Shown here one piece after another: positions 45,115 to 62,906 of a stretch of 64,000 nt of DNA (position 1 is the stretch's first letter; every line of letters starts with the position of its first letter). Below the pieces are notes generated by a model, which saw nothing but the letters and a program-made list of their open reading frames with translations, was not told where the DNA came from and ran no database searches. Made by a program: the position numbers and the translations under genes. Source of the DNA: Pseudomonas entomophila (GTDB lineage Bacteria > Pseudomonadota > Gammaproteobacteria > Pseudomonadales > Pseudomonadaceae); NCBI RefSeq assembly GCF_029478665.1, contig NZ_JARPQB010000001.1, forward strand, positions 62,001 to 126,000, in the 5' to 3' direction.

Positions 45115-47463
45115 ATGAAACGTCTGCTGCTAACTGCGGTGCTCTCCGCACTGATGATCGCTGAAGTTCACGCCGAGTCCTTCACCATCTCCGATATTCG
45201 TGTCAACGGCTTGCAGCGGGTCTCCGCCGGCAGCGTGTTCGGCGCGTTGCCGCTGAACGTCGGCGACCAGGTCGATGATCGCCGTCTGGTCGACTCCACC
45301 CGCTCGCTGTTCAAGACCGGCTTCTTCCAGGACATCCAGCTGAACCGCGACGGCAATGTCCTGATCATCAACGTGGTCGAGCGCCCGTCGGTGTCGAGCA
45401 TCGAGATCGAAGGCAACAAGGCGATCAGCACCGAAGACCTGATGAAAGGCCTGAAGCAGTCGGGCCTGGCCGAAGGCGAGATCTTCCAGCGTGCCACGCT
45501 CGAAGGCGTGCGTAACGAACTGCAGCGCCAGTACGTCGCCCAAGGGCGCTACTCCGCCGAAGTCGACGCCGAAGTCGTCCCCCAGCCGCGCAACCGCGTC
45601 GGCCTGAAGATCAAGATCAACGAAGGCACCGTGGCCGCGATCCAGCACATCAACGTGGTGGGCAACACGGTATTCGACGACGAAACGTTGGGGCAGCTGT
45701 TCGAGCTCAAGACCACCAACTGGCTGTCGTTCTTCAAGAACGACGACAAGTACGCCCGCGAAAAACTGTCCGGTGACCTGGAACGCCTGCGTTCCTACTA
45801 CCTGGACCGCGGCTACATCAACATGGACATCGCCTCGACCCAGGTGTCGATCACCCCGGACAAGAAGCACGTCTACATCACCGTCAACATCAACGAAGGC
45901 GAGAAGTACACCGTTCGCGACGTGAAGCTGTCCGGTGACCTCAAGGTGCCGGAAGACCAGGTCAAGTCGCTGCTGCTGGTGCAGCCAGGCCAGGTGTTCT
46001 CGCGCAAGGTGATGACCACCACGTCCGACCTGATCACCCGTCGCCTGGGCAACGAAGGCTACACCTTCGCCAACGTCAACGGCGTGCCACAGCCGAACGA
46101 CCAGGATCACACCGTCGACATCATGTTCGTCGTCGACCCGGGCAAACGTGCCTACGTCAACCGCATCAACTATCGCGGCAACACCAAGACCGAAGACGAA
46201 GTGCTGCGTCGCGAGATGCGCCAGATGGAAGGCGGCTGGGCCTCGACCTACCTGATCGACCAGTCGAAGACCCGCCTCGAGCGCCTGGGCTTCTTCAAGG
46301 AAGTCAACGTCGAAACCCCGCCGGTGCCAGGCACCGACGACCAGGTCGACGTCAACTACAGCGTCGAAGAGCAGGCTTCCGGCTCGATCACCGCCAGCGT
46401 CGGTTTCGCCCAGAGCGCGGGCCTGATTCTCGGTGGTTCGATCAGCCAGACCAACTTCCTCGGTACCGGTAACAAGGTCTCCATCGGCCTGACCCGTTCC
46501 GAATACCAGACCCGCTACAACTTCGGCTTCGTCGACCCCTACTTCACCGCCGACGGTGTCAGCCTGGGCTACAACGCCTTCTACCGCAGCACCAACTACG
46601 ACGACCTTGACGTCGACGTGGCCAGCTATGCGGTCGACAGCCTGGGTGCCGGCGTCAGCCTCGGCTACCCGATCAGCGAGACCTCGCGCCTGACCTATGG
46701 CCTGACCGTGCAGCAGGACAAACTCAAGACCGGCAAGTACACCGTCGACGAGATCTTCGATTTCGTCGACAAGGAAGGCGACAACTTCCTGAACTTCAAG
46801 GCCTCGATCGGCTGGTCCGAATCGACCCTGAACAAAGGCGTGCTGGCAACCCGTGGTCACTCGCAAAGCCTGACCCTGGAAACCACCGTGCCGGGCAGCG
46901 ACCTGTCGTTCTACAAGCTCGACTACCGCGGCCAGCTGTTCAAGCCGATCAACAACGACTACACCCTGCGCCTGCACACCGAGCTGGGCTATGGTGATGG
47001 TTTCGGTGGCACTTCGGGCCTGCCGTTCTACGAAAACTACTACGCGGGCGGCTTCAACTCCGTGCGCGGCTTCAAGGACAGCAGCCTGGGCCCACGCAGT
47101 ACGCCGAGCAAAGGTACCAAGCCAGGCACCATCGCCGACCCGGACCAGGATCCGCTGCCGTTTGGTGGCAACGTGCTGGTGCAGGGCGGTGTCGAGTTGC
47201 TGTTCCCGCTGCCGTTCGTCAAGGACCAGCGCTCGCTGCGCACTTCCGTGTTCTGGGACGTGGGTAACGTGTTCGACACCAACTGCGGCAGCAAGCCTGA
47301 TTGCGCGAAGGTCGGTTTCTCGGACATGGCCAGCTCCGTCGGTCTGGGCGTGACCTGGATTACCGCGCTGGGCCCGCTGAGCTTCAGCCTGGCAATGCCG
47401 ATCAAGAAGCCGGACGACGCCGACACCCAAGTATTCCAATTCTCTCTGGGCCAGACCTTCTGA
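45115..47463 (+). CDS. bamA: Outer-membrane protein assembly factor BamA
   Basis: Core of the BAM complex, inserting beta-barrel proteins. 782 residues: signal peptide (about 1-20, AEVHAES), five POTRA domains (about 21-420, first SFTISDIRVNGLQRVSAG), then a 16-strand barrel with the lid motif region SVRGFKDSSLGPR (VRGF loop 6) and a C-terminal strand ending in Phe (FQFSLGQTF), the BAM recognition signal. Precedes skp. Confidence 0.97.
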   Translation: MKRLLLTAVLSALMIAEVHAESFTISDIRVNGLQRVSAGSVFGALPLNVGDQVDDRRLVDSTRSLFKTGFFQDIQLNRDGNVLIINVVERPSVSSIEIEGNKAISTEDLMKGLKQSGLAEGEIFQRATLEGVRNELQRQYVAQGRYSAEVDAEVVPQPRNRVGLKIKINEGTVAAIQHINVVGNTVFDDETLGQLFELKTTNWLSFFKNDDKYAREKLSGDLERLRSYYLDRGYINMDIASTQVSITPDKKHVYITVNINEGEKYTVRDVKLSGDLKVPEDQVKSLLLVQPGQVFSRKVMTTTSDLITRRLGNEGYTFANVNGVPQPNDQDHTVDIMFVVDPGKRAYVNRINYRGNTKTEDEVLRREMRQMEGGWASTYLIDQSKTRLERLGFFKEVNVETPPVPGTDDQVDVNYSVEEQASGSITASVGFAQSAGLILGGSISQTNFLGTGNKVSIGLTRSEYQTRYNFGFVDPYFTADGVSLGYNAFYRSTNYDDLDVDVASYAVDSLGAGVSLGYPISETSRLTYGLTVQQDKLKTGKYTVDEIFDFVDKEGDNFLNFKASIGWSESTLNKGVLATRGHSQSLTLETTVPGSDLSFYKLDYRGQLFKPINNDYTLRLHTELGYGDGFGGTSGLPFYENYYAGGFNSVRGFKDSSLGPRSTPSKGTKPGTIADPDQDPLPFGGNVLVQGGVELLFPLPFVKDQRSLRTSVFWDVGNVFDTNCGSKPDCAKVGFSDMASSVGLGVTWITALGPLSFSLAMPIKKPDDADTQVFQFSLGQTF

Positions 47464-47507
47464 GGTCGGCCCCGGTTTAACGACAACGGTTTATCCAGGA
47501 GTTCATC

Positions 47508-48011
47508 GTGCGTAAGTTGACCCAACTGGCCATCCTGGCCGCGGCGCTGGTCGCCACCCCGGCTTTCGCCGAAATGAAGGTAGCCGTGCTGAACTATCAG
47601 ATGGCCCTGCTCGAATCCGACGCGGCCAAGAAGTACGCCGTCGACGCCGAGAAAAAATTCGGCCCGCAACTGACCAAGCTCAAGGGCCTGGAAAGCAGCG
47701 CAAAAGGCATCCAGGACCGCCTGATCAAGGGCGGCGACAAGATGCCCCAGCCAGAGCGTGAGCGCCTGGAGCTCGAGTTCAAGCAGAAAGCCCGTGACTT
47801 CCAGTTCCAATCCAAGGAGCTGAACGAAGCCAAGGCCGTTGCCGACCGCGACATGCTCAAGCAGCTCAAGCCCAAGCTTGACGGCGCTGTCGAGGAAGTG
47901 ATCAAGAAGGGTGGCTTCGACCTGGTGCTCGAGCGCGGCGCGGTCATCGATGTCAAACCTCAGTACGACATCACCCGCCAAGTCATCGAGCGCATGAACC
48001 AAGCGCGTTGA
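47508..48011 (+). CDS. skp: Periplasmic chaperone Skp (OmpH)
   Basis: 167 residues: signal peptide ([15 protein letters not shown]), then a Lys/Glu-rich helical body that forms the tentacles of the trimeric chaperone for unfolded outer-membrane proteins. Start is GTG 47508 with AGGAG 8 bases upstream. Sits 44 bases after bamA and one base before lpxD. Confidence 0.95.
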   Translation: MRKLTQLAILAAALVATPAFAEMKVAVLNYQMALLESDAAKKYAVDAEKKFGPQLTKLKGLESSAKGIQDRLIKGGDKMPQPERERLELEFKQKARDFQFQSKELNEAKAVADRDMLKQLKPKLDGAVEEVIKKGGFDLVLERGAVIDVKPQYDITRQVIERMNQAR

Positions 48012-48012
48012 T

Positions 48013-49068
48013 ATGACCGTGACCATGACACTCGGCCAACTGGCCGAGGCCCTTGGGGCCACGCTGAAAGGCCCCGAGGCGCTGCAGATCACCGGGCTGG
48101 CCACCTTGCAGGAGGCCGGTTCCGGGCAGTTGAGCTTCCTCGCCAACAAGCAGTACCGCAAATTCCTGGACGACTCCCAGGCTGGCGCGGTACTGCTCAA
48201 GGCAGAGGACGCCGAAGGCTATGCTGGCAACGCGCTGATCGTGGCCGACCCTTATCTTGCCTATGCGCGCATTTCGCACCTGTTCGATCCCAAGCCCAAG
48301 GCTGTAGCGGGAATTCATCCCAGCGCCGTGGTGGCTGAAGATGCGCAGGTCGACGCCAGCGCCAGCATCGGTCCGTTCGCGGTGATCGAAAGCGGTGCCC
48401 GCATCGGTGCCGATGTGACCGTCGGTGCCCATTGCTTCATCGGTGCCCGTTGCGTGATCGGTGAAGGTGGCTGGCTCGCGCCGCGCGTCACGCTCTATCA
48501 CGATGTCACCATCGGCAAGCGTGTGGTGATCCAGTCCGGTGCAGTGATCGGCGGCGAGGGCTTCGGCTTTGCCAACGAGAAGGGTATCTGGCGCAAGATC
48601 GCCCAGATTGGCGGTGTGACGTTGGGCGACGACGTGGAAATCGGTGTGAACACCGCCGTGGACCGTGGCGCGCTGTCCGACACGCGTATCGGTGACGGGG
48701 TCAAGCTCGACAACCAGATCCAGATCGCCCACAACGTGCAGGTCGGTGATCACACTGCGATGGCGGCTTGCGTCGGGATTTCCGGCAGTACCCGTATCGG
48801 CAAGCACTGCATGATTGCCGGTGGTGTCGGCATGGTTGGCCATATCGATGTCTGCGACAACGTATTCGTGTCCGGCATGACCATGGTGACCCGCTCCATC
48901 ACCGAACCGGGCGGCTATTCTTCCGGTACGGCCATGCAGCCTTTGGCCGAATGGCGCAAGAGCGCCGCGCGCATTCGCCAGCTGGACGAGATGTCCAAGC
49001 GTCTCCAGCAGCTGGAAAAACGAGTTGACACCGTGACCTCAGGTGGCCAGCCGACATCAGAAGGCTGA
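48013..49068 (+). CDS. lpxD: UDP-3-O-(R-3-hydroxyacyl)glucosamine N-acyltransferase
   Basis: Third step of lipid A synthesis. 351 residues: N-terminal uridine-binding domain ([20 protein letters not shown]), then a left-handed beta-helix of hexapeptide repeats (from about residue 100) and the catalytic His region ([23 protein letters not shown]). C-terminal helix at about 320-350. One base from skp. Confidence 0.96.
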   Translation: MTVTMTLGQLAEALGATLKGPEALQITGLATLQEAGSGQLSFLANKQYRKFLDDSQAGAVLLKAEDAEGYAGNALIVADPYLAYARISHLFDPKPKAVAGIHPSAVVAEDAQVDASASIGPFAVIESGARIGADVTVGAHCFIGARCVIGEGGWLAPRVTLYHDVTIGKRVVIQSGAVIGGEGFGFANEKGIWRKIAQIGGVTLGDDVEIGVNTAVDRGALSDTRIGDGVKLDNQIQIAHNVQVGDHTAMAACVGISGSTRIGKHCMIAGGVGMVGHIDVCDNVFVSGMTMVTRSITEPGGYSSGTAMQPLAEWRKSAARIRQLDEMSKRLQQLEKRVDTVTSGGQPTSEG

Positions 49069-49182
49069 TACCCTTTCCTGAGCGAGCGTTCACAGTCGCT
49101 GGCTGGCTCCTCTTTGGATCTGCAAAAGGAGCGTGTGGTCGGTACCTGCGCTCCCTATTCTTATTACAGGCTTCCCCCCGAA

Positions 49183-49623
49183 ATGATGGACATCAACGAG
49201 ATTCGCGAATACCTGCCTCACCGTTACCCGTTCCTGCTGGTGGACCGTGTGACGGAGCTGGACTTCGAGGCCCAAAGCATTCGTGCCTACAAGAATGTCA
49301 GCATCAACGAGCCGTTCTTCAATGGCCATTTCCCGGCGCATCCGATCATGCCCGGCGTGCTGATCATCGAGGCGATGGCCCAGGCGGCCGGTATTCTCGG
49401 GTTCAAGATGCTCGACGCCAAGCCGGCCGACGGCACCCTCTACTACTTCGTCGGCTCCGACAAGCTGCGCTTCCGCCAGCCGGTGCTGCCAGGCGACCAA
49501 CTGGTGCTGGAAGCCAAGTTCCTCAGCCGTAAAAGCATGATCTGGAAGTTCGAGTGCCGCGCCCTGGTCGACGGCAAGCCGGTCTGCTCGGCTGAAATCA
49601 CCTGCGCGGAACGCTCCCTATGA
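49183..49623 (+). CDS. fabZ: 3-hydroxyacyl-ACP dehydratase FabZ
   Basis: Dehydrates 3-hydroxyacyl-ACP in fatty acid elongation and competes with LpxA/LpxD for the hydroxyacyl pool. 146 residues, hot-dog fold: [20 protein letters not shown], catalytic His in [12 protein letters not shown] and Glu in [10 protein letters not shown]. Start at MMDI (49183); the open extension to 49114 has no homology. Overlaps lpxA by four bases. Confidence 0.96.
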   Translation: MMDINEIREYLPHRYPFLLVDRVTELDFEAQSIRAYKNVSINEPFFNGHFPAHPIMPGVLIIEAMAQAAGILGFKMLDAKPADGTLYYFVGSDKLRFRQPVLPGDQLVLEAKFLSRKSMIWKFECRALVDGKPVCSAEITCAERSL

Positions 49624-50396
49624 GTTCGATTGATCCTCGGGCGATCATCGACCCTTCGGCCAAGCTGGCCGAAGGGGTCGAGGTCGGCCCCTGGTCGATC
49701 GTAGGCCCCGATGTGGAAATCGGGGAGGGCACCATCATTGGTCCGCATGTGGTGCTCAAGGGGCCGACCCGTATCGGCAAGCACAACCGCATCTACCAGT
49801 TCTCGTCGATTGGCGAAGACACCCCCGACATGAAGTACAAGGGTGAGCCAACGCGCCTGGTGATGGGCGATCACAACGTGATCCGCGAGGGCGTCACCAT
49901 CCACCGTGGGACCATCCAGGACCGTTCGGAAACGACACTGGGCGACCACAACCTGATCATGGCCTATGCCCACATCGGCCATGACAGCGTGATCGGCAAT
50001 CACTGCATCCTGGTCAACAACACGGCGCTGGCCGGCCACGTGCATGTGGGCGATTGGGCGATCCTGTCGGGTTACACGCTGGTGCACCAGTACTGCCACA
50101 TCGGCGCTCATGCGTTCTCTGGCATGGGCACGGCGATCGGCAAGGATGTACCGGCCTATGTCACGGTCTTCGGCAGCCCCGCCGAAGCGCGCAGCATGAA
50201 CTTCGAAGGCCTGCGTCGTCGTGGTTTCAGCGATGAAGTGCTGCACGCGCTGCGCCGGGCCTACAAGATCGTCTACCGTCAGGGCCTCACTGTCGAAGAG
50301 GCGATGAAGGAACTGGACGAACTGGTCACTCAGTTCCCCGAAGTCGAATTGTTCCGCCAGTCGATCGCCAATTCCGCCCGTGGCATTACCCGCTGA
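49620..50396 (+). CDS. lpxA: UDP-N-acetylglucosamine acyltransferase
   Basis: First step of lipid A synthesis. 258 residues of hexapeptide-repeat beta-helix ([38 protein letters not shown]) with the catalytic His in [13 protein letters not shown], and a C-terminal helical domain ([14 protein letters not shown]). ATGA overlap with fabZ, and lpxB starts one base after the stop. Confidence 0.97.
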   Translation: MSSIDPRAIIDPSAKLAEGVEVGPWSIVGPDVEIGEGTIIGPHVVLKGPTRIGKHNRIYQFSSIGEDTPDMKYKGEPTRLVMGDHNVIREGVTIHRGTIQDRSETTLGDHNLIMAYAHIGHDSVIGNHCILVNNTALAGHVHVGDWAILSGYTLVHQYCHIGAHAFSGMGTAIGKDVPAYVTVFGSPAEARSMNFEGLRRRGFSDEVLHALRRAYKIVYRQGLTVEEAMKELDELVTQFPEVELFRQSIANSARGITR

Positions 50397-50397
50397 C

Positions 50398-51525
50398 ATG
50401 GCTCAACTCTGTGTTGCGCTGGTCGCTGGCGAGGCCAGCGGCGACATCCTCGGTTCCGGTCTGATGCGCGCCATCAAGGCGCGCCACCCGGACGTGCGGT
50501 TCATCGGTGTCGGCGGCCCATTGATGGAGGCCGAGGGCATGACCTCCTATTTCCCCATGGAACGCCTGGCGGTCATGGGGCTGGTCGAGGTGCTCGGGCG
50601 CCTGCGCGAGCTGCTCAAGCGGCGCAAGGAACTGATCCGGACGCTGATCGACGAAAAGCCCGACGTGTTCATCGGCATCGACGCCCCCGACTTCACTCTC
50701 AACATCGAACTCAAGCTGCGCCAGGCCGGTATCAAGACTGTGCACTACGTCAGCCCGTCGGTCTGGGCCTGGCGGCAGAAGCGTGTGCTGAAGATTCGCG
50801 AAGGTTGCGACCTGATGCTCACCCTGTTGCCTTTCGAGGCACGCTTCTATGAAGAGCAGGGTGTGCCGGTGCGCTTTGTCGGTCACCCCCTGGCCGACAC
50901 CATTCCCCTTGAGTCTGATCGCGGTGCCGCGCGTGCCGAGCTCGGCCTGGCCGAAGGCCCGGTCATCGCCCTCATGCCGGGTAGCCGGGGTGGCGAAGTC
51001 GGGCGGCTGGGTGCGCTGTTCCTGGACGCCGCGCAGCGTTTGCGCGAGTTGGTGCCGGGCGTACGTTTCGTCTTGCCCTGCGCCAATGCCGCACGACGTG
51101 CCCAGGTCGAACAGATGCTCGAGGGCCGCGACTTGCCGCTGACGCTGCTCGATGGCCGCTCGCACCAGGCCTTGGCCGCTTGCGACGCGGTGCTGATCGC
51201 CTCTGGCACGGCGACGCTCGAGGCAATGCTGTACAAACGCCCCATGGTCGTGGCCTATCGCCTGGCGCCACTGACCTACTGGATTCTCAAACGCATGGTC
51301 AAAAGCCCGTACGTGTCGCTGCCCAATCTGCTGGCCCAGCGCATGCTGGTGCCGGAGTTGCTGCAGGATGCCGCCACCAGTGACGCCTTGGCGCAGACTT
51401 TGGCGCCACTGGTCAGGGACGGCTCGCAACAGACCGACAGCTTTGACCAGATTCACCGCACGCTGCGCCGCGACGCTTCCAACCAGGCGGCCGACGCGGT
51501 GCTTGCCCTGCTGAAGGACCGTTGA
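50398..51525 (+). CDS. lpxB: Lipid A disaccharide synthase
   Basis: GT19 glycosyltransferase joining UDP-diacylglucosamine and lipid X. 375 residues: [15 protein letters not shown] at the N-terminus, [40 protein letters not shown] and [21 protein letters not shown]. Start ATG 50398 (MAQLCVAL), since homology starts there rather than at 50380. rnhB starts one base after the stop. Confidence 0.97.
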   Translation: MAQLCVALVAGEASGDILGSGLMRAIKARHPDVRFIGVGGPLMEAEGMTSYFPMERLAVMGLVEVLGRLRELLKRRKELIRTLIDEKPDVFIGIDAPDFTLNIELKLRQAGIKTVHYVSPSVWAWRQKRVLKIREGCDLMLTLLPFEARFYEEQGVPVRFVGHPLADTIPLESDRGAARAELGLAEGPVIALMPGSRGGEVGRLGALFLDAAQRLRELVPGVRFVLPCANAARRAQVEQMLEGRDLPLTLLDGRSHQALAACDAVLIASGTATLEAMLYKRPMVVAYRLAPLTYWILKRMVKSPYVSLPNLLAQRMLVPELLQDAATSDALAQTLAPLVRDGSQQTDSFDQIHRTLRRDASNQAADAVLALLKDR

Positions 51526-51526
51526 C

Positions 51527-52150
51527 ATGCAGATGGGGCTGGATTTCAACCTGGTCGAAGAGCTGGTGGCGGGTGTCGACGAAGTGGGCCGTGGCCCACT
51601 GTGCGGCGCCGTGGTCACCGCGGCGGTGATTCTCGATCCCCGCCGGCCAATCCTTGGCTTGAATGACTCGAAGAAGCTCACCGAAGCCAAGCGTGATGCG
51701 CTGTTCGAGGAGATCCGCGAGAAGGCGCTGAGCTTCTGCATCGCCCGGGCCGAGGTCGAGGAAATCGATCGCCTGAACATTCTCCAGGCCACCATGCTGG
51801 CCATGCAGCGTGCGGTCGAAGGGCTGCATATCACGCCGAAACTGGCGCTGATCGATGGTAATCGCTGCCCGAAGCTCGCGGTGCCGGCGGCACCGGTGGT
51901 CAAAGGTGATTCCCAGGTGCCGGCGATCGCGGCGGCTTCGATTCTGGCCAAAGTCACCCGTGACCGGGAGATGAGCGAGTTCGAGCTGATCTACCCGGGG
52001 TACGGGATTGGCGGGCACAAGGGGTATCCGACCCCTGTGCACCTAGAAGCATTGGCCCGGCTGGGGCCGACGCCCATCCATCGGCGTTCGTTCGCGCCGG
52101 TGCGAGCGGCGTGGGAGGCCCGCGAAGGGTTTTCCAATTCCTTGATCTGA
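51527..52150 (+). CDS. rnhB: Ribonuclease HII
   Basis: Removes single ribonucleotides and RNA from RNA-DNA hybrids. 207 residues: [17 protein letters not shown] (catalytic DEVGRG), [23 protein letters not shown] and [13 protein letters not shown]. Start at ATG 51527, or ATG 51533 two codons on. Part of the lpxB-rnhB-dnaE string common in proteobacteria. Confidence 0.96.
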   Translation: MQMGLDFNLVEELVAGVDEVGRGPLCGAVVTAAVILDPRRPILGLNDSKKLTEAKRDALFEEIREKALSFCIARAEVEEIDRLNILQATMLAMQRAVEGLHITPKLALIDGNRCPKLAVPAAPVVKGDSQVPAIAAASILAKVTRDREMSEFELIYPGYGIGGHKGYPTPVHLEALARLGPTPIHRRSFAPVRAAWEAREGFSNSLI

Positions 52151-52161
52151 TCCGGGGGCCG

Positions 52162-52184
52162 TTCGCCGGCAAGCCGGCTCCTAC
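52162..52184 (+). repeat. Single REP unit between rnhB and dnaE
   Basis: TTCGCCGGCAAGCCGGCTCC plus TAC, then a perfect hairpin CGGGCCAC-AGC-GTGGCCCG (52192-52210) that may terminate or pause transcription leaving rnhB. Confidence 0.8.
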
Positions 52185-52230
52185 AGGCGAACGGGCCACA
52201 GCGTGGCCCGAAACCCATCGCCATTTGCGC

Positions 52231-52236
52231 TACAAT
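52231..52236 (+). promoter_or_regulatory. Candidate -10 of dnaE
   Basis: TACAAT 38 bases before the dnaE ATG; no clear -35. The REP and hairpin upstream make a separate dnaE promoter plausible. Confidence 0.5.
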
Positions 52237-52273
52237 CCCGCCCTTGTCGTTCAGCTCTGCTACAGGATCCTCC

Positions 52274-55798
<3,525 letters not shown>

Positions 55799-55903
55799 AA
55801 CGACGCATTTTAATCTCGACCTTTATGCGCCCTATCCCTTAAGGTAGGGCGCCACACGGATCAACCGGCCGGCCGCCTGGCCGTAGACCCAAGACGGAAG
55901 CCT

Positions 55904-56851
55904 ATGAACCCGAATTTCCTCGATTTCGAACAGCCGATTGCCGACCTGCAAGCCAAGATCGAAGAGCTGCGCCTGGTGGGCAACGACAACTCGCTGAACA
56001 TCAGCGATGAAATTGCCCGTCTGCAGGACAAGAGCAGCACCCTGACCGAGAGCATCTTCGGCAACCTGACCAGCTGGCAGATCGCCCGCCTGGCCCGTCA
56101 CCCGCGCCGCCCGTACACCCTCGACTACATCGAGCACATCTTCACCGAGTTCGAAGAACTGCACGGCGACCGTCACTTCTCCGACGACGCCGCGATCGTC
56201 GCTGGCACCGCGCGTCTGAACGACAAGCCGGTCATGGTCATCGGTCACCAGAAGGGCCGTGAAGTGCGCGAGAAGGTACGCCGCAACTTCGGCATGCCGC
56301 GCCCTGAGGGTTATCGCAAGGCCTGCCGCCTGATGGAGATGGCCGAGCGCTTCAAGATGCCGATCCTGACCTTCATCGATACGCCGGGCGCTTACCCAGG
56401 CATCGACGCCGAAGAGCGCAACCAGAGCGAAGCCATCGCCTGGAACCTGCGTGTGATGGCGCGCCTGAAAACGCCAATCATCGCCACCGTGATCGGTGAG
56501 GGTGGTTCCGGCGGCGCGTTGGCCATCGGTGTGTGCGACCAGCTGAACATGCTGCAGTACTCCACCTACTCGGTGATTTCGCCGGAAGGCTGCGCCTCGA
56601 TCCTGTGGAAGACCGCGGACAAGGCCGCTGACGCGGCTGAAGCCATGGGCATCACCGCCGAGCGCCTGAAGAGCCTGAACATCGTCGACAAGGTCATCCA
56701 GGAGCCGCTGGGCGGCGCCCACCGCGACCCGGCAAAGATGGCGGCGAATGTGCGCGCCGACCTGATCGAACAGTTGGACATGCTCGGCAAGCTCGACAAC
56801 GACACGCTGCTCAAGCGCCGTTACGATCGCCTGATGAGCTACGGTCTCTGA
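55904..56851 (+). CDS. accA: Acetyl-CoA carboxylase carboxyltransferase subunit alpha
   Basis: With AccD transfers CO2 from carboxybiotin to acetyl-CoA. 315 residues: [18 protein letters not shown] at the N-terminus, [47 protein letters not shown] and [15 protein letters not shown]. Same position after dnaE as in E. coli. Confidence 0.97.
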   Translation: MNPNFLDFEQPIADLQAKIEELRLVGNDNSLNISDEIARLQDKSSTLTESIFGNLTSWQIARLARHPRRPYTLDYIEHIFTEFEELHGDRHFSDDAAIVAGTARLNDKPVMVIGHQKGREVREKVRRNFGMPRPEGYRKACRLMEMAERFKMPILTFIDTPGAYPGIDAEERNQSEAIAWNLRVMARLKTPIIATVIGEGGSGGALAIGVCDQLNMLQYSTYSVISPEGCASILWKTADKAADAAEAMGITAERLKSLNIVDKVIQEPLGGAHRDPAKMAANVRADLIEQLDMLGKLDNDTLLKRRYDRLMSYGL

Positions 56852-56874
56852 TGAAACCCGGGGCCGCTTTGCGG

Positions 56875-56948
56875 CCCTTTCGCGGCACAAGGCCGCTCCT
56901 ACAGGCGACCGCGATCCCTTGTAGGAGCGGCCTTGTGCCGCGAAAGGG
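56875..56948. repeat. Perfect 29-bp REP inverted pair between accA and tilS
   Basis: Arms 56875-56903 and 56920-56948 are exact reverse complements (core TTTCGCGGCACAAGGCCGCT, then CCTACA), 16 bases apart. The following bases GCGCCCCCGGCGACCTCAAG nearly equal those after the REP pair at 22.8 kb and reach within 15 bases of the tilS start. Confidence 0.92.
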
Positions 56949-56990
56949 GTGCGAAGCGCCCCCGGCGACCTCAAGTTATGTGAGGCCCTG

Positions 56991-58274
56991 ATGCTCAACC
57001 TCACCCCCTGGCTCAACGCCCCCGCCTGGTATGTCGCCTTCTCCGGCGGTCTCGATTCCACTGTCCTCCTGCACCTGCTCGCCGACTACGCCCGCCACCA
57101 TCCAACGCCCCCCTTGCGCGCGATTCATGTCCATCACGGCCTGCAACGCGCCGCCGATGCCTGGCCCGCCCATTGCCAGTCAGTCTGCGATGCCCTGGGT
57201 ATCGAACTCGACGTGATCCCTGTCCGGGTCGCCCCCGGCGCCAGCCTCGAACAGGCCGCGCGCAATGCCCGCTACGACGCTTTCGCGCAAATGCTCAAGC
57301 CTGGCGATGTGCTGTTCACCGGCCAGCATCGCGACGACCAGGCCGAGACCTTGCTCTTTCGCCTGTTGCGCGGCGCAGGCCTGCGTGGGCTGGCCGCCAT
57401 GGCGCAACAACGTCCACTGGGGCAGGGCAGTCTGGTGCGGCCTCTGTTGGGACTGTCGCGCCAACAGTTGCAGGCCTACGCAGACAAGCACGGGCTGGTA
57501 TGGGTCGACGACCCTTCCAACAGCGACACCACCTTCGCCCGCAACTTCCTCCGTGGTGAGGTCTTCCCACTGTTGCGCCAGCGCTGGCCCCAGGCCGAAG
57601 CCAATCTGGCACGCAGCGCCGAACACCTGAGCGAGGCGCTGGGCTTGCTGGACGAACTGGCCGCCAGCGACCTGGCTCGCGCCTGCGACAACGCGCCGCT
57701 GCCCTGGTTGGGATTGGATTCTCTAAGTATCGGGGCACTCATCGCGTTGTCCCCGGCGCGTCAGCGCAACGCCCTGCAGTTCTGGCTCAGCCAACGTACC
57801 CGCTTGCCCGACAGTCGTCACTGGGCCGGCTGGAGCGATCTACGCGACGCGACGGCCGATGCCTGCCCGGTCTGGCGTCTGACCGATGGCGAACTGCAGC
57901 GCAGCCAAGGGCGTATATGGTGGCTGAGTGGCGATTGGCTGGGTGCGGTGTCGGGCGATTACCCCTGGCTCGACAGCGCGCAACCGTTGCGCCTGCCAGG
58001 TAATGGCAGTGTCCGCTTGAGGTCTGGCCGGCCGGGTGAAGGCCTGCGCATCCGCTACCGCCAGGGCGGCGAGGTCCTGCAGGTGCCCGGCCGCGGTCGA
58101 CGCGATCTCAAGCGCCTGCTCAACGAACTGCAGGTCCCATGCTTCGTGCGCCCGCGCCTGCCGCTGCTGTATCGGGGCGAGCAATTGCTGGCGGTGGCCA
58201 ACCTGCCCGGACTGACGCAGGCCGATTGCCAGTTGCACTGGCAACCACCGACGAACGTGCAAGGTTTGAGCTGA
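56991..58274 (+). CDS. tilS: tRNA(Ile)-lysidine synthetase
   Basis: ATP-dependent lysinylation of C34 in the CAU anticodon tRNA-Ile. 427 residues: N-type ATP pyrophosphatase P-loop SGGLDSTVLLHLL (about 16-28), HVHHGLQRAADAW, GQHRDDQAETLLFRLLRG, and TilS C-terminal domains (LRIRYRQGGEVLQVPGRGRR). Start 56991 (MLNLTPWL); the extension to 56949 lies in REP sequence. Follows accA as in E. coli. Confidence 0.95.
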   Translation: MLNLTPWLNAPAWYVAFSGGLDSTVLLHLLADYARHHPTPPLRAIHVHHGLQRAADAWPAHCQSVCDALGIELDVIPVRVAPGASLEQAARNARYDAFAQMLKPGDVLFTGQHRDDQAETLLFRLLRGAGLRGLAAMAQQRPLGQGSLVRPLLGLSRQQLQAYADKHGLVWVDDPSNSDTTFARNFLRGEVFPLLRQRWPQAEANLARSAEHLSEALGLLDELAASDLARACDNAPLPWLGLDSLSIGALIALSPARQRNALQFWLSQRTRLPDSRHWAGWSDLRDATADACPVWRLTDGELQRSQGRIWWLSGDWLGAVSGDYPWLDSAQPLRLPGNGSVRLRSGRPGEGLRIRYRQGGEVLQVPGRGRRDLKRLLNELQVPCFVRPRLPLLYRGEQLLAVANLPGLTQADCQLHWQPPTNVQGLS

Positions 58275-61021
<2,747 letters not shown>

Positions 61022-61055
61022 AGCTCATTTCTCGGGTAAAGTACCGCCCGTTCCA

Positions 61056-61079
61056 CCCCCTGACCTATCGGTCAGGGGG
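61056..61079 (+). terminator. Hairpin between kdsA and eno
   Basis: Perfect 10-bp stem CCCCCTGACC-TATC-GGTCAGGGGG. It is followed by CTCCCTTCCCC, not a true T tract, so it may be a partial terminator or pause before eno. Confidence 0.6.
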
Positions 61080-61119
61080 CTCCCTTCCCCAGGCCTGCCC
61101 GTGCCATGTCGCCTGGTGA

Positions 61120-62466
<1,347 letters not shown>

Positions 62467-62550
62467 GCAAGAGATGGTAAAAAGGCAGCAGCCGGGGCCG
62501 GCTGAACGTTCGTTCTGATCGTTCGGTCGTCTCCAACCGGTTTCTGTCGA

Positions 62551-62576
62551 CGAAGCCTGGCCTCGGCCAGGCTTCG
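62551..62576 (+). terminator. Hairpin between eno and ftsB
   Basis: Stem CGAAGCCTGGC / GCCAGGCTTCG with tetraloop CTCG. No T tract follows. It could dampen read-through from the highly expressed eno into ftsB. Confidence 0.6.
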
Positions 62577-62624
62577 TGCTATCGGAAGCTCGCTGCGGCG
62601 GCCTTTTCTACCCTGGATATCTTC

Positions 62625-62906
62625 ATGCGCAGTCCCTATTGGTTGTTCCTCGTCCTGCTCCTGCTGCTCGGCGGCCTGCAATATCGCCTCTGGGTGGGTA
62701 ATGGCAGCCTGGCGCAAGTGACCGAACTCAAGCAGCAGATCGCCGACCAGCATGCGGAGAACGAACGGCTGCTGGAGCGTAATCGCGTGCTCGACGCTGA
62801 AGTCCTGGAGTTGAAGAAAGGTATGGAGACCGTGGAAGAACGGGCTCGTCATGAACTGGGGATGGTCAAGGAGGGTGAAACCCTCTACCAGTTGCCGCAG
62901 AAATGA
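62625..62906 (+). CDS. ftsB: Cell division protein FtsB
   Basis: 93 residues: N-terminal TM helix (YWLFLVLLLLLGGLQYRLW), then a periplasmic coiled coil (VTELKQQIADQHAENERLLE ...). It forms the FtsQLB complex that signals to septal peptidoglycan synthesis. ATGA overlap with ispD. Gene order eno-ftsB-ispD is widely conserved. Confidence 0.95.
   Translation: MRSPYWLFLVLLLLLGGLQYRLWVGNGSLAQVTELKQQIADQHAENERLLERNRVLDAEVLELKKGMETVEERARHELGMVKEGETLYQLPQK

Noticed and set aside
45130..47439. Open frame of 769 codons on the minus strand opposite bamA
   Set aside because: Composition is that of a GC3-rich gene read in antisense (runs of Val, Asp, Gln, His, Arg), no family recognised, and bamA on the + strand is beyond doubt.
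49114..49182. Longer FabZ start at 49114
   Set aside because: The added residues lack FabZ homology; the protein family begins at [11 protein letters not shown].
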